NCBI RefSeq assembly: GCF_016466415.2
Contig: NZ_CP066771.1
Span: 1,426,001 to 1,490,000 of the forward strand
DNA from: Ralstonia pickettii
GTDB taxonomy: Bacteria; Pseudomonadota; Gammaproteobacteria; Burkholderiales; Burkholderiaceae
DNA length: 64,000 nucleotides
Direction of reading: 5' to 3'
Both the position numbers and the translations under genes were made by a program. Numbering within the stretch: position 1 is the stretch's first letter; each line of letters begins with the position of its first letter. Of this stretch, positions 36,010-45,011 are shown one piece after another. Below the pieces are notes generated by a model. It made no database searches. It was not told where the DNA came from and saw only the letters and a list, made by a program, of their open reading frames with translations.

Positions 36010-36792
36010 TTAGACCACGCTCACGCCGCCGTCGACGGCGAGAATCTGGCCCGTGATGTGCTTGGACGCATCCGACGCGAACAGCGCGGCCACGCCCTTG
36101 AGGTCTTCGTCGTCGCCAATGCGATGCAGCGGCGAGCGCTCGGCCAGTTTGTCGACCCCGAGCTTTTCCAGCGAGCCGCGCGTCATCTTCGACGGGAAGA
36201 AGCCCGGGGCAATCGCATTGACGGTGATGTTGTGCTCGCCCCACTCGCCCGCCAGCGCGCGCGTGAAGTTGACCACTGCGCCCTTGCTGGTGTTGTAGGC
36301 GATCGTATCCAGCGAGCCGGGCGGATTGCCCTTCAGGCCCGCAATCGACGCCACGTTGACGATCTTTCCGTACTTGCGCGGAATCATCGAACGCTTGCCG
36401 ATCTGCTGCGTGAGCAGGAACAGGCCGCGGATGTTCAGGTTCATCACCTTGTCCCACGCTTCGACCGGGTGGTCTTCAGCCGGTGCGCCCCACGTCGCGC
36501 CCGCGTTGTTGACGAGAATGTCGACGTGGCCGAGTTTGGCCAGCGCCTCGTCGGCCAAGCGCTGGATGTCGGCTTCGACGGCGCCGTCGGCGGCGATCCA
36601 GTCGGCCTCGATGCCGAGGGATTTCAGGTGCGCCTGCGCTTCCTTCAGCTCATCGGCCTTGCGGGCAGACAAAACGATGCGCGCGCCCTGCTCGCCCAAT
36701 GCTTCGGCAATCTGCAGGCCGAGCCCGCGCGAACCGCCGGTGATTAGCGCCGTCTTGCCGGAAAGATCGAAGAGGTGTTTCAGCGTACCCAT
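36010..36792 (-). CDS. Short-chain dehydrogenase/reductase (3-oxoacyl reductase-like)
   Basis: A 260-residue SDR: TGGSRGLGLQIA near residue 17, NNAGATWG near 95, catalytic Ser in NVASIAG and YNTSKGAVVNFTR near 165, and PGFFPSKMT. The Arg in LSARKADEL after strand 2 favours NADP(H). The start at 36792 is preceded by AGGAGACACC. It follows the acyl-CoA dehydrogenase gene by 37 bases and may oxidise or reduce 3-hydroxy/3-oxoacyl intermediates. Confidence 0.88.
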   Translation of the reverse strand: MGTLKHLFDLSGKTALITGGSRGLGLQIAEALGEQGARIVLSARKADELKEAQAHLKSLGIEADWIAADGAVEADIQRLADEALAKLGHVDILVNNAGATWGAPAEDHPVEAWDKVMNLNIRGLFLLTQQIGKRSMIPRKYGKIVNVASIAGLKGNPPGSLDTIAYNTSKGAVVNFTRALAGEWGEHNITVNAIAPGFFPSKMTRGSLEKLGVDKLAERSPLHRIGDDEDLKGVAALFASDASKHITGQILAVDGGVSVV

Positions 36793-36829
36793 GGTGTCTC
36801 CTGTGTCTCGTTGTGGTTGTGCGATGCCG

Positions 36830-38719
36830 TCAGAACCAGGCGTCCTGCATGTCCAGCGTGGTCGTGTCAAGCGAGCCCAGCAGCACGATCTGCGGGTCGA
36901 TCTTCGGCAGTTCCCACTGGAAGAAATAGCGCGCGGCCTGCAGCTTGCCGCGGTAGAAATCAGCGTCTTCGCCTTGGGCGTTCGGCAATGCCTTGGCGGC
37001 GGCCAGCGCCTGCTCCAGCCAGATCCACGCGACGACGACGTGGCCGAACGCCTCCAGATAGACCGAGGCATTCGCCAGCGTCACGCGCGGGTCGCCGGCG
37101 GCCCACAGCGTCTGCGTGACCTTGGCCAGTTTCTGCGTCGCCATACCAAGCGCACGGCCGTAGCCGACCAGCGTTTCATCGTCGGTTTCCAGCGCGCGGC
37201 CCACGGTGGCCTGCACGCGGCCCACGGTGGCCTGCACGCGCTCACCGAGCGCGGCGAAAGCAGCGCCGTCCTGCATCACGACCTTGCGGCCCAGCAGGTC
37301 CAGGCCCTGGATGCCGTGCGTACCTTCGTGAATCGGGTTTAGGCGGTTGTCGCGGTAGAACTGTTCGACGTTGTATTCGCGCGTGTACCCGTAACCGCCA
37401 TGCACCTGGATCGCCAGGCTGTTGGCCTCCAGGCACCACTGCGACGGCCAACTCTTGGCAATCGGCGTGAGGATGTCGAGCAGCAGACCGAGCTTGGCGC
37501 GTTTGGCTGCGTCGGTTTCCCCGCGTTCTTCATCGACGAGCTTGGCGCAATACAGGTTCAGGCCGAGCGCGCCTTCCACATACGCCTTCTGCGCCAGCAG
37601 CATGCGACGCACGTCGGCGTGATCGACGATACGGATCTGCGGAGATGCTGCATCCTTGCCCGATGGCCCGACCGGACGGCCTTGGGGGCGATTGCGCGCG
37701 TAGTCCACCGCATGCAGATAACCCGTGTAGCCAAGCATCGTTGCGCCCATGCCGACGCCGATGCGCGCCTCGTTCATCATGTGGAACATGCACGCGAGGC
37801 CCTTGTGCGGCTCCCCGACGAGATAACCGATCGCCCCCGCGCGCGGCTGGCCGTCTGCCCCCTTCGGGCGGAACTGCGTGCCTTCGCCAAAGTTCAACAG
37901 GCAGTTGGTCGTGCCGCGATAGCCCATCTTGTGGTTCAAGCCGGCAAGCACCACGTCATTGCGCTCGCCAAGCGAGCCATCGGCGTTGACGAGGAACTTC
38001 GGCACGATGAACAGCGAAATGCCCTTCACGCCGGGAATCAGCTTGCCGTCAGGCCCGGGAATCTTTGCCAGCACGAGGTGGACGATGTTCTCCGACAACT
38101 CATGCTCGCCGGCGGAGATCCACATCTTGTTGCCGGTTAAACGGTACTGCGCGCCGAGCGGCGATTCGCCCTCGTACTCGGCCCGCGTGACGATGTCCGA
38201 GAGCGATGAGCCAGCCTGCGGCTCCGACAGGCACATCGTGCCGTAGAAGCGGCCTTCCATCTCGGGCTGCACGAACGTTTCGATCTGCGTGGGCGTGCCG
38301 TGCGCGAGCAGCAGATTCGCGTTGCCGATAGTGAGGAATGGATACGAACTGGTGCCGACGTTGGCAGCCTTGAAGAAGCCGAAGCCGGCCTTCTCGACCA
38401 CGGTGGGCAGTTGCATGCCGCCGCGTTCAAAGTCCTGCCCGGCGGCCATGAGACCGGCCTTGTTGAAGGCATCCAGCGCTGCCTTTACCTCGGGAATGAT
38501 GTGGACCTTCTTGCCGTCGAAGTGCGGTTCTTCCTGGTCGTTCTTCTTGTTATGCGGGGCGAACAGGTCTGTTGCGATGCGCTCGCACGTGTCCAGCGCG
38601 GCGTCGAAGGTTTCGCGGGAGTGGTCTGCGTAACGCGGAATGCGCGTGAGCGATTCGACGTTGAGCCATTCATAGAGCAAGAAGCTCAGGTCGCGGCGGG
38701 ATAGCAGTTTCGAGGACAT
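36830..38719 (-). CDS. Acyl-CoA dehydrogenase, long three-part type
   Basis: A 629-residue FAD enzyme of beta-oxidation. An N-terminal extension of about 80 residues precedes the core (LSEPQAGSSLSDI near 170, WISAGEH near 205, RIGVGMGA near 335). The catalytic Glu is in NPIHEGTHGIQGLDLLGRK near 470. A C-terminal helical domain (PF12806-like) completes the ~600-residue class. Residues 495-508 contain a perfect double copy of VQATVGR, produced by a 21-base tandem duplication. It is followed by SDR and thioesterase genes and preceded by the palindromic element and thiolase gene. Confidence 0.9.
   Translation of the reverse strand: MSSKLLSRRDLSFLLYEWLNVESLTRIPRYADHSRETFDAALDTCERIATDLFAPHNKKNDQEEPHFDGKKVHIIPEVKAALDAFNKAGLMAAGQDFERGGMQLPTVVEKAGFGFFKAANVGTSSYPFLTIGNANLLLAHGTPTQIETFVQPEMEGRFYGTMCLSEPQAGSSLSDIVTRAEYEGESPLGAQYRLTGNKMWISAGEHELSENIVHLVLAKIPGPDGKLIPGVKGISLFIVPKFLVNADGSLGERNDVVLAGLNHKMGYRGTTNCLLNFGEGTQFRPKGADGQPRAGAIGYLVGEPHKGLACMFHMMNEARIGVGMGATMLGYTGYLHAVDYARNRPQGRPVGPSGKDAASPQIRIVDHADVRRMLLAQKAYVEGALGLNLYCAKLVDEERGETDAAKRAKLGLLLDILTPIAKSWPSQWCLEANSLAIQVHGGYGYTREYNVEQFYRDNRLNPIHEGTHGIQGLDLLGRKVVMQDGAAFAALGERVQATVGRVQATVGRALETDDETLVGYGRALGMATQKLAKVTQTLWAAGDPRVTLANASVYLEAFGHVVVAWIWLEQALAAAKALPNAQGEDADFYRGKLQAARYFFQWELPKIDPQIVLLGSLDTTTLDMQDAWF
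37196..37237. repeat. 21-base perfect tandem duplication inside the acyl-CoA dehydrogenase gene
   Basis: The 21-base unit beginning GCGGCCCACGG is repeated twice without mismatch (37196-37216 and 37217-37237), adding seven residues in frame. Two identical copies suggest recent replication slippage, and copy number might still vary between strains. Confidence 0.85.
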
Positions 38720-38767
38720 GATGTTGGTGGTGCATCCTGTGTTTCGTGCCCTGCCCGGGCCCGACTC

Positions 38768-38931
38768 ACTTTCTTTGTCTTGCCAAAGAAAGTAAGCAAA
38801 GAAAGGCGCGCCCGAGATGGCGAAAGATTGCTTGAATTTCCGTAACCGGGCGGAGAAGGACCGAAACTCGCTGCGCTCAGACAGCGGTCCTTCTTTTTTC
38901 CGCCCGCTTACAGAAATTCAAGGTGCCATCT
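38768..38931. repeat. Intergenic palindromic element (REP/MITE-like)
   Basis: This fills most of the 318-base gap between the acyl-CoA dehydrogenase and thiolase genes. First comes a hairpin, ACTTTCTTTG/CAAAGAAAGT (38768-38777, 38784-38793). Next is a long imperfect palindrome with nested arms: AGATGGC/GCCATCT (38815, 38925), CTTGAATTTC/GAAATTCAAG (38831, 38913), GTAACCGGGCGG against its near complement (38842, 38900), and AAGGACCG/CGGTCCTT (38856, 38885). No open frame of note is inside. The CTTTCTTTG-type hairpin recalls dispersed repeats I associate with Burkholderiales intergenic regions; copy number was not checked. Confidence 0.7.
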
Positions 38932-38997
38932 AGGGCAGGAACGGCAACGGCCAAACCGTTTCGGTGCATGGGCTGACGATTAAGCCAGCTCTGGCAC

Positions 38998-39036
38998 AAA
39001 CAAAACAGGCTCCCGTTTTGAGCGGGAGCCTGTCTG
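38998..39036 (-). terminator. Rho-independent terminator of the thiolase gene
   Basis: An 11-base stem, ACAGGCTCCCG paired with CGGGAGCCTGT (39005-39015 and 39023-39033), lies right after the thiolase stop at 39038. On the minus strand it is followed by TTTTGTTTGT. Confidence 0.8.
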
Positions 39037-39037
39037 T

Positions 39038-40216
39038 TTAGAGCACCTCGAACAGGCCGGCTGCGCCTTGGCCGCCGCCGATGCACATGGTCACGACCAC
39101 GTACTTGACGCCGCGGCGCTTGCCTTCGATCAACGCGTGGCCCACCAGGCGTGCGCCCGACACGCCGTACGGATGGCCCACGGCGATGGCGCCGCCGTTG
39201 ACGTTCAGGCGGTCCATCGGGATGCCCAGCTTGTCTGCGCAGTACAGCACCTGCACAGCAAACGCTTCGTTCAGTTCCCACAGGCCAATGTCTTCAACCT
39301 TGAGACCCGCCTTCTTCAGCAGCTTGGGCACGGCAAAGACGGGGCCGATGCCCATTTCGTCCGGCTCGCAGCCGGCCACGGCGAAGCCGCGGAACACGCC
39401 GAGCGGCTGCAGGCCCTTTGCGGCTGCCACCTTGCCATTCATGACCACAGCAGCGGATGCGCCGTCGGAGAATTGGCTGGCGTTGCCGGCCGTGATCACG
39501 CCGCCCGGCATGGCCGTGCGAATCTTCGACACGCCTTCGAGCGTGGTGTCAGCGCGAATGCCTTCGTCGGCTGAGATCGTGACTTCGCGCGTCATGAGCT
39601 GGCCGGTCTTGGCATCGGCCACGCCCATCACCGTCGTCATCGGGACGATCTCGTCGTTGAACTTTCCGGCAGCAGCAGCGGCGGCGGCGCGCTGCTGGCT
39701 TTGCACGCCGTACTCGTCCATGCGCTCCTTGGCGATGTTGTAGCGCTTGGCGACGTTCTCGGCGGTCTGGAGCATGTTCCAGTAGATTTCCGGCTTGTGC
39801 TTGTTGAGCCAGCCTTCGGTCATCATGTGGCGGTTCATTTCCTGCTGCACGCACGAGATGGATTCCACGCCGCCAGCCACGAAGATGTCGCCTTCATCGG
39901 CAATCACGCGCTGCGCGGCCATGGCGATGGTCTGCAGGCCCGACGAGCAGAAGCGGTTGACGGTCGCGCCCGGCACCGTCACGGGGCAGCCGGCACGCAG
40001 GGCGATCTGGCGGGCGATGTTGGCGCCAGTCGCGCCTTCCGGGTTCGCACAGCCCATCAGGATGTCTTCCACTTCGCCGGGTTCGATCTTGGCGCGCTCG
40101 ATGGCGTGCTGAACCGCGTGGCCGCCCAGCGTGGCGCCGTGCGTCATGTTGAAGGCGCCCTTCCAGCTTTTGGCCAGGCCGGTACGTGCGGTGGAAACGA
40201 TGACTGCTTCGGTCAT
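39038..40216 (-). CDS. Acetyl-CoA C-acyltransferase (thiolase)
   Basis: A 392-residue degradative thiolase performing the last step of beta-oxidation. The acylated Cys is in [12 protein letters not shown] near residue 90, the His/Asn site in LNEAFAVQ near 318, the second His in [16 protein letters not shown] near 350, and the proton-relay Cys in [12 protein letters not shown] near 380. The ATG at 40216 (MTEAVIV) is preferred to an in-frame start at 40249. It is the natural partner of the FadB-type gene upstream, with a nicotinamidase gene between. Confidence 0.92.
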   Translation of the reverse strand: MTEAVIVSTARTGLAKSWKGAFNMTHGATLGGHAVQHAIERAKIEPGEVEDILMGCANPEGATGANIARQIALRAGCPVTVPGATVNRFCSSGLQTIAMAAQRVIADEGDIFVAGGVESISCVQQEMNRHMMTEGWLNKHKPEIYWNMLQTAENVAKRYNIAKERMDEYGVQSQQRAAAAAAAGKFNDEIVPMTTVMGVADAKTGQLMTREVTISADEGIRADTTLEGVSKIRTAMPGGVITAGNASQFSDGASAAVVMNGKVAAAKGLQPLGVFRGFAVAGCEPDEMGIGPVFAVPKLLKKAGLKVEDIGLWELNEAFAVQVLYCADKLGIPMDRLNVNGGAIAVGHPYGVSGARLVGHALIEGKRRGVKYVVVTMCIGGGQGAAGLFEVL

Positions 40217-40276
40217 GGTGTTGCTCCTCGTATCTGGTGGCGGGCGCACTGCATCGGCAGCGGCCCGGTATCTCTG

Positions 40277-40918
40277 TTATCCGTTCAAAACGTCCGCCGA
40301 CTGCAACCGTGCGATGCCTGCATCCGTCATCCGCTGCCACGCCTGCGCGAGCGAACCGTTGAGGTCGATCGCGCGGCACGCATCCTCGATGACAGCGACC
40401 TCCAGCCCCGCAGCACGCGCATCCAGCGCAGACCATGCCACGCAAAAATCCGTGGCAAGGCCAACGCAGAACACGCGCTCGACCCCAAGCTCGCGCAGGT
40501 AGCCCAGCAGGCCGGTCGGCGTCTTCCGATCCGCTTCAAAGAATGCGGAATAGCTGTCGATGTGCGGGTGATAGCCCTTGCGGACAATCAACTGCGCATG
40601 CGGCACGTCCAACCCATCTGCCAGCGCGGCGCCCGTGCTGTGCTGTACGCAGTGAACTGGCCACAGCACTTGCTCCCCATACGGCAGGTCGATCATGCCG
40701 AATGGCTGCGTACCAGGATGGTTGGCCGCGAACGACACGTGCTCGCTCGGGTGCCAGTCCTGCGTCAGCACAGTACGACCAACGGGCCCGAATGCCTTGG
40801 CGAGCAGGTTGACGACCGGGATGACCTGGTCGCCGTCCGGCACGGCCAACGCACCGCCGGGCAGAAAATCGTTCTGCACGTCGATGATCAGCAGGCAATC
40901 GGTGGACGTCAGTTGCAT
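40277..40918 (-). CDS. pncA: Nicotinamidase/pyrazinamidase
   Basis: A 213-residue cysteine hydrolase deamidating nicotinamide to nicotinate in NAD salvage. The catalytic Asp is in IIDVQNDFLPGGAL near residue 12, the metal ligands in LTQDWHPSEHVSF (Asp, His, His) near 55, and the nucleophilic Cys in FCVGLATDFCV near 160. The gene lies between the FadB-type and thiolase genes, an unrelated job but the same strand; it may simply be a passenger. Confidence 0.9.
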   Translation of the reverse strand: MQLTSTDCLLIIDVQNDFLPGGALAVPDGDQVIPVVNLLAKAFGPVGRTVLTQDWHPSEHVSFAANHPGTQPFGMIDLPYGEQVLWPVHCVQHSTGAALADGLDVPHAQLIVRKGYHPHIDSYSAFFEADRKTPTGLLGYLRELGVERVFCVGLATDFCVAWSALDARAAGLEVAVIEDACRAIDLNGSLAQAWQRMTDAGIARLQSADVLNG

Positions 40919-40957
40919 GGTGGTTCAGTCGCGTCAGTCGATTGATTCGCTGCTCAT

Positions 40958-43039
40958 TCAGCCATTAAAGCCCTTGCCTTCATCGGCCAGCTTCTGCAGC
41001 AGCGGGGCAACCTTCCACGCTTCACCGTGGTAGCCCTTGCTGTAGCGGTGCATGGCTTGCGCGACGTTGTACAGGCCGACCGTGTCTGCGTAGAGCATCG
41101 GGCCACCGCGGAACAGCGGGAAGCCATAGCCGGTCAGATACACCATGTCGATGTCGGAAGCCTTGGAGGCAATGCCCTCTTCCAGGATCTTCGCGCCTTC
41201 GTTGACCAGCGCGAACACCAGGCGCTCGACGATTTCCTCGTCCGAAATCTTGCGGCGCGTGATGCCCAGATCCTTCGAGTGCTGGACGATCATGTCGTTG
41301 ACCTGCTGGTTCGGATACGGCTTGCGGTCGCCCGCCTTGTAGTCGTACCAGCCGCCGCCGGTCTTCTGACCGAAGCGGCCCATTTCGCACAGCAGATCAG
41401 CGGTCTTCGAGTAGACGATGTCCGGCTTGTCCACGGCGCGGCGCTTGCGGATAGCCCAGCCGATGTCGTTACCGGCCAGATCGCCCATGCGGAACGGGCC
41501 CATGGCAAAGCCGAACTTCTCGATGGCCTTGTCGACCTGCTCGGGCAGCGCGCCCTCGTCCAGCAGGTAGCCGGCCTGGCGGCTGTACTGCTCGATCATG
41601 CGGTTGCCGATGAAGCCATCGCACACGCCGGAAACGACCGCCGTCTTCTTGATGGCCTTGGCCAGCTTCATGACGGTGGCCAGCACGTCCTTGGCGGTGT
41701 CCTTGCCGCGCACGACTTCCAGCAGCTTCATCACGTTGGCCGGGCTGAAGAAGTGCATGCCGACTACGTCTTGCGGGCGCTTGGTGAAGCTGGCGATCTT
41801 GTCGACGTCCAGCGTGGAGGTGTTCGACGCCAGGATCGCGCCCTGCTTGACGACTTCGTCCAGCTTCTTGAACACGACTTCCTTGACACCCATTTCTTCA
41901 AAGACGGCCTCGATGACGAGGTCGGCATCCTTGATGTCGTCGTAGGACAGCGTCGGGGTCAGCAGGGCCATGCGCTGCTCGACCTTCTCTTGCGTGAGCT
42001 TGCCCTTCTTGGCGCTGTTCTCGTAGTTCTTGCGGATGGTGGAGACGCCCCGGTCCAGCGCTTCCTGCTTGGTTTCCAGAATCGTGACCGGAATGCCGGC
42101 GTTCAGGAAGTTCATCGAGATGCCGCCGCCCATCGTGCCCGCGCCGATCACGGCAACCTTCTCCACCTTGCGCACCGGCGTGTCTTCCGGCACGTCCGGA
42201 ATCTTGCTCGCAGCGCGTTCACCAAAGAAGGCGTGGCGCAGTGCGCGCGATTCGGACGTATTCACCAACTCGATGAACAGGTCACGCTCAAACTTGATGC
42301 CGTCGTCAAAGCGCTTTTCCACGGCGGCCTGCACGGCGTCGACGCACTTGCCCGGCGCCGGGAAATTCTTGGCGACGGCCGCGACGGTGTTGCGCGCAAA
42401 TTGCAGGAAACCTTGCGGATTGTCGTGCTCGACCTTGCGATCGCGCAGCTTCGGCAGCTTGCCCTCGGCTGCGGCCTTCAGTGCGAAATCGATGGCACCG
42501 GCCATCAGGTCGCCTTCGATCATCTGGTCGAACAGGCCGCTCTTGGCCAGCTTTTCCGACGGAATGGCATTGCCGGAAACGATCATGTTCAGCGCCGGCT
42601 CCAGGCCGATCGCGCGCGGCAGGCGTTGCGTGCCGCCTGCGCCCGGCAGGATGCCCAGCTTCACTTCCGGCAGCGCGATCTGCGCGCCCGGTGCGGCCAC
42701 GCGGAAATGGCAGCCCATCGCCAGTTCCAGCCCGCCGCCCATCGCCACCGAATGGATGGCCGCCACGACCGGCTTGCTGCTCGACTCGACTGCCTTGATG
42801 ACAGCGTGCAGCGTCGGCTCTTGCGTGGCCTTGGGCGTATTGAATTCGCGGATATCCGCGCCGCCCGAGAAGGCCTTGCCTGCACCGGTGATCACGATGG
42901 CCTTGACGTTGGCGTCGTCGCCCGCTTTCACCATGCCCTCAACGATGCCCAGGCGCGTGGAGTGGCCAAGGCCGTTGACAGGCGGGTTGCTGAGCGTAAT
43001 GACGGCAACGCCGTCCTGGACCTTGTACTCCGCAGTCAT
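40958..43039 (-). CDS. Bifunctional enoyl-CoA hydratase/3-hydroxyacyl-CoA dehydrogenase (FadB/FadJ type)
   Basis: A 693-residue fusion enzyme of beta-oxidation. The N-terminal crotonase domain shows GAGKAFSGGADIREF near residue 55, GGGLELAMGCH near 100 and PEVKLGILPGAGGTQ near 125 (catalytic Glu pair). The dehydrogenase half begins with the NAD site GAGTMGGGISMNF near 300 and has MHFFSPANVMKLLEVV near 430 with the catalytic His. Two 3HCDH C-terminal domains follow. The start at 43039 has AAGGAACC upstream; an in-frame ATG at 43081 lacks one. Upstream lies a candidate operator at 43166. Confidence 0.93.
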   Translation of the reverse strand: MTAEYKVQDGVAVITLSNPPVNGLGHSTRLGIVEGMVKAGDDANVKAIVITGAGKAFSGGADIREFNTPKATQEPTLHAVIKAVESSSKPVVAAIHSVAMGGGLELAMGCHFRVAAPGAQIALPEVKLGILPGAGGTQRLPRAIGLEPALNMIVSGNAIPSEKLAKSGLFDQMIEGDLMAGAIDFALKAAAEGKLPKLRDRKVEHDNPQGFLQFARNTVAAVAKNFPAPGKCVDAVQAAVEKRFDDGIKFERDLFIELVNTSESRALRHAFFGERAASKIPDVPEDTPVRKVEKVAVIGAGTMGGGISMNFLNAGIPVTILETKQEALDRGVSTIRKNYENSAKKGKLTQEKVEQRMALLTPTLSYDDIKDADLVIEAVFEEMGVKEVVFKKLDEVVKQGAILASNTSTLDVDKIASFTKRPQDVVGMHFFSPANVMKLLEVVRGKDTAKDVLATVMKLAKAIKKTAVVSGVCDGFIGNRMIEQYSRQAGYLLDEGALPEQVDKAIEKFGFAMGPFRMGDLAGNDIGWAIRKRRAVDKPDIVYSKTADLLCEMGRFGQKTGGGWYDYKAGDRKPYPNQQVNDMIVQHSKDLGITRRKISDEEIVERLVFALVNEGAKILEEGIASKASDIDMVYLTGYGFPLFRGGPMLYADTVGLYNVAQAMHRYSKGYHGEAWKVAPLLQKLADEGKGFNG

Positions 43040-43396
43040 GCTGGTTCCTTTGATGATGCGAGGGCCGGCAAATGAGCCCACCGTGCCTCGCGGTTGAACT
43101 GTCTCTCTACTCTCGTTTTTTTAACGCGCGGTAAGGCCGCGACTCGACACAGAATACACAAAATAGCACGGTCGTTCAATTTTTATTTTTGCGTTGCGCG
43201 GCGCCGTCTGGCGGGCGATGTAGCGGCGCCCGGCGGGTTCAAACGCGTGTGCCGCAGCATGGATTTTTTGCCCGCTGCGTGACGGTTTTGATAGAGTCGC
43301 GCATTTCGTTCGCCGGCGCCCATCAGGCGCGGGGTCGTCTCGTCACATTTTGTCGATTTGATTCGCGATCCGAGCAAAATCGACCACTCTGTATCC
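43040..43396. promoter_or_regulatory. 357-base divergent promoter region with a GAACGNNCGTTC-like site
   Basis: The gap between the FadB-type gene and the first permease gene holds no convincing gene. At 43166-43177 the minus-strand reading GAACGACCGTGC matches the 12-base palindrome at 27889 with one mismatch and is followed by an AT-rich run. That position, about 130 bases from the FadB-type start, suits an operator. Nearer the permease, an imperfect inverted pair around TCGATTTG (43349) and CAAAATCGA (43375) may form a leader hairpin. Confidence 0.45.
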
Positions 43397-44932
43397 ATGT
43401 CAGAACACGCTACCCCGTCCTCAGAGACGCCGGGCTTGCGCCGCACCTTGCGCGCGCGCCATCTCACCATGATCGCCATCGGCGGGTCGATCGGCACCGG
43501 GCTCTTCGTGGCCTCCGGCGCGTCGGTCTCCCAAGCCGGCCCCGGAGGCGCCCTCGCCGCCTACATTCTGATCGGGGCGATGGTCTACTTTCTGATGACC
43601 AGCCTGGGCGAACTTGCCGCCTACATGCCGGTTTCCGGGTCGTTTGCCACCTACGGCGCGCTGTACGTGGACGAAGGCTTTGGCTTCGCGCTCGGCTGGA
43701 ATTATTGGTACAACTGGGCCGTGACGATTGCCGTTGAACTGGCGGCCGCGCAGCTCGTCATGCATTACTGGTTTCCGGATGTGCCGGGCGTGCTGTGGAG
43801 CGCCGTGTTCCTCGCCATCATGTTCCTGCTCAACGCCATCTCGGTGCGCGGCTTTGGCGAGGCGGAATACTGGTTCGCGCTCGTCAAGGTGGTCACGGTC
43901 ATCTTCTTTATCGGCATTGGCCTGGCGATGATCTTCGGGATCATGAAGGGCGGTCCGCAGTCGGGCCTGCCGAACCTGACGATCGGCGATGCGCCGTTCG
44001 TGGGCGGGTTGCCGGCGATGATCGGCGTGGCGATGATCGCGGGGTTCTCGTTCCAGGGGACGGAGCTGATTGGCGTGGCGGCCGGCGAATCGGCCGACCC
44101 GGCGCGCACCATTCCGCGAGCCGTCAAGCAGGTGTTCTGGCGCATCCTGCTGTTCTACGTGCTGGCGATCTTCATCATCGGCGTGCTGGTGCCGTACACC
44201 GATCCGAATCTGTTGTCGACGGAAGTCACCAACATTGGCGTGAGCCCGTTCACGCTGGTGTTCAAGCATGCTGGCCTGGCCTTTGCCGCCGGGCTGATGA
44301 ATGCGGTGATCCTGACCGCGGTGCTGTCGGCGGGCAACTCGGGCATGTATGCATCCACGCGCATGCTCTACAACCTGGCCACTGAGGGCCGTGCACCGCG
44401 CATCTTTGCTCAACTCACCCGGAACGGTGTGCCGCGCAACGCGCTGCTTGCCACGACCGCCGTCGGCGCGCTGTGTTTCCTGAGTTCGCTGTTTGGCGAC
44501 AAGACGGTCTACCTGTGGCTGCTGAACACATCTGGCATGACCGGGTTCGTGGCATGGCTTGGGATTGCCGTGAGCCACTATCGCTTCCGCAAGGGGCTCG
44601 TGGCGCAGGGGCATGATCCGGCGCAGCTGCCATACCGCTCCAGGTTCTTCCCATATGGCCCGTTGTTCGCGTTCGGGTTGTGCCTGGTCATCACGCTTGG
44701 CCAGAACTACCAGGCGTTCACCAGCGGCACAGTCGATTGGCCGGCGGTGATCGCCACGTACATCGGCATCCCGGTCTTCTTCCTGATCTGGATCGGCTAC
44801 CGGCTGGTGCGTGGCGGCGGCATTGTCCGTTACCCGGACATGCACTTCCCGCGCCCGCCAGTGCTGCGCGATTCGCTGGCCGGCCAAGACCCCGGCCCCG
44901 AATTGCCGACCGTGGCAAACAGTACCCAGTAA
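43397..44932 (+). CDS. Amino acid permease, APC superfamily (first of two paralogues)
   Basis: A 511-residue inner-membrane permease with twelve helices. The amino-acid-transporter signature begins at RHLTMIAIGGSIGTGLFVASG (residues ~18-38), the substrate-binding unwound helix 1; FSFQGTELIGVAAGE is the helix 6 counterpart. The pattern fits the GabP/LysP/AroP-type proton symporters. The ATG at 43397 gives the normal N-terminus; a TTG start at 43358 is possible but would add a non-conserved leader. A close paralogue follows 79 bases later. Confidence 0.87.
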   Translation: MSEHATPSSETPGLRRTLRARHLTMIAIGGSIGTGLFVASGASVSQAGPGGALAAYILIGAMVYFLMTSLGELAAYMPVSGSFATYGALYVDEGFGFALGWNYWYNWAVTIAVELAAAQLVMHYWFPDVPGVLWSAVFLAIMFLLNAISVRGFGEAEYWFALVKVVTVIFFIGIGLAMIFGIMKGGPQSGLPNLTIGDAPFVGGLPAMIGVAMIAGFSFQGTELIGVAAGESADPARTIPRAVKQVFWRILLFYVLAIFIIGVLVPYTDPNLLSTEVTNIGVSPFTLVFKHAGLAFAAGLMNAVILTAVLSAGNSGMYASTRMLYNLATEGRAPRIFAQLTRNGVPRNALLATTAVGALCFLSSLFGDKTVYLWLLNTSGMTGFVAWLGIAVSHYRFRKGLVAQGHDPAQLPYRSRFFPYGPLFAFGLCLVITLGQNYQAFTSGTVDWPAVIATYIGIPVFFLIWIGYRLVRGGGIVRYPDMHFPRPPVLRDSLAGQDPGPELPTVANSTQ

Positions 44933-45011
44933 TCATTCCCCGCTCCGCCAGCCGTTTGCACAGCATCCGGCCGGCGCTTTCATTGGGGCGCCCGCTCCGG
45001 CGCTACCGGCT

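Noticed and set aside
38720-39037. Possible small RNA gene in the gap before the thiolase gene
   Set aside because: The strong structure is better explained by a palindromic repeat plus the thiolase terminator; no clear promoter was seen. RNA data would be needed to revive this.
41027-43075. A 682-codon plus-strand open frame opposite the FadB-type gene
   Set aside because: It is the antisense shadow of a conserved enzyme; no recognisable motif, and codon-position composition follows the minus-strand gene.
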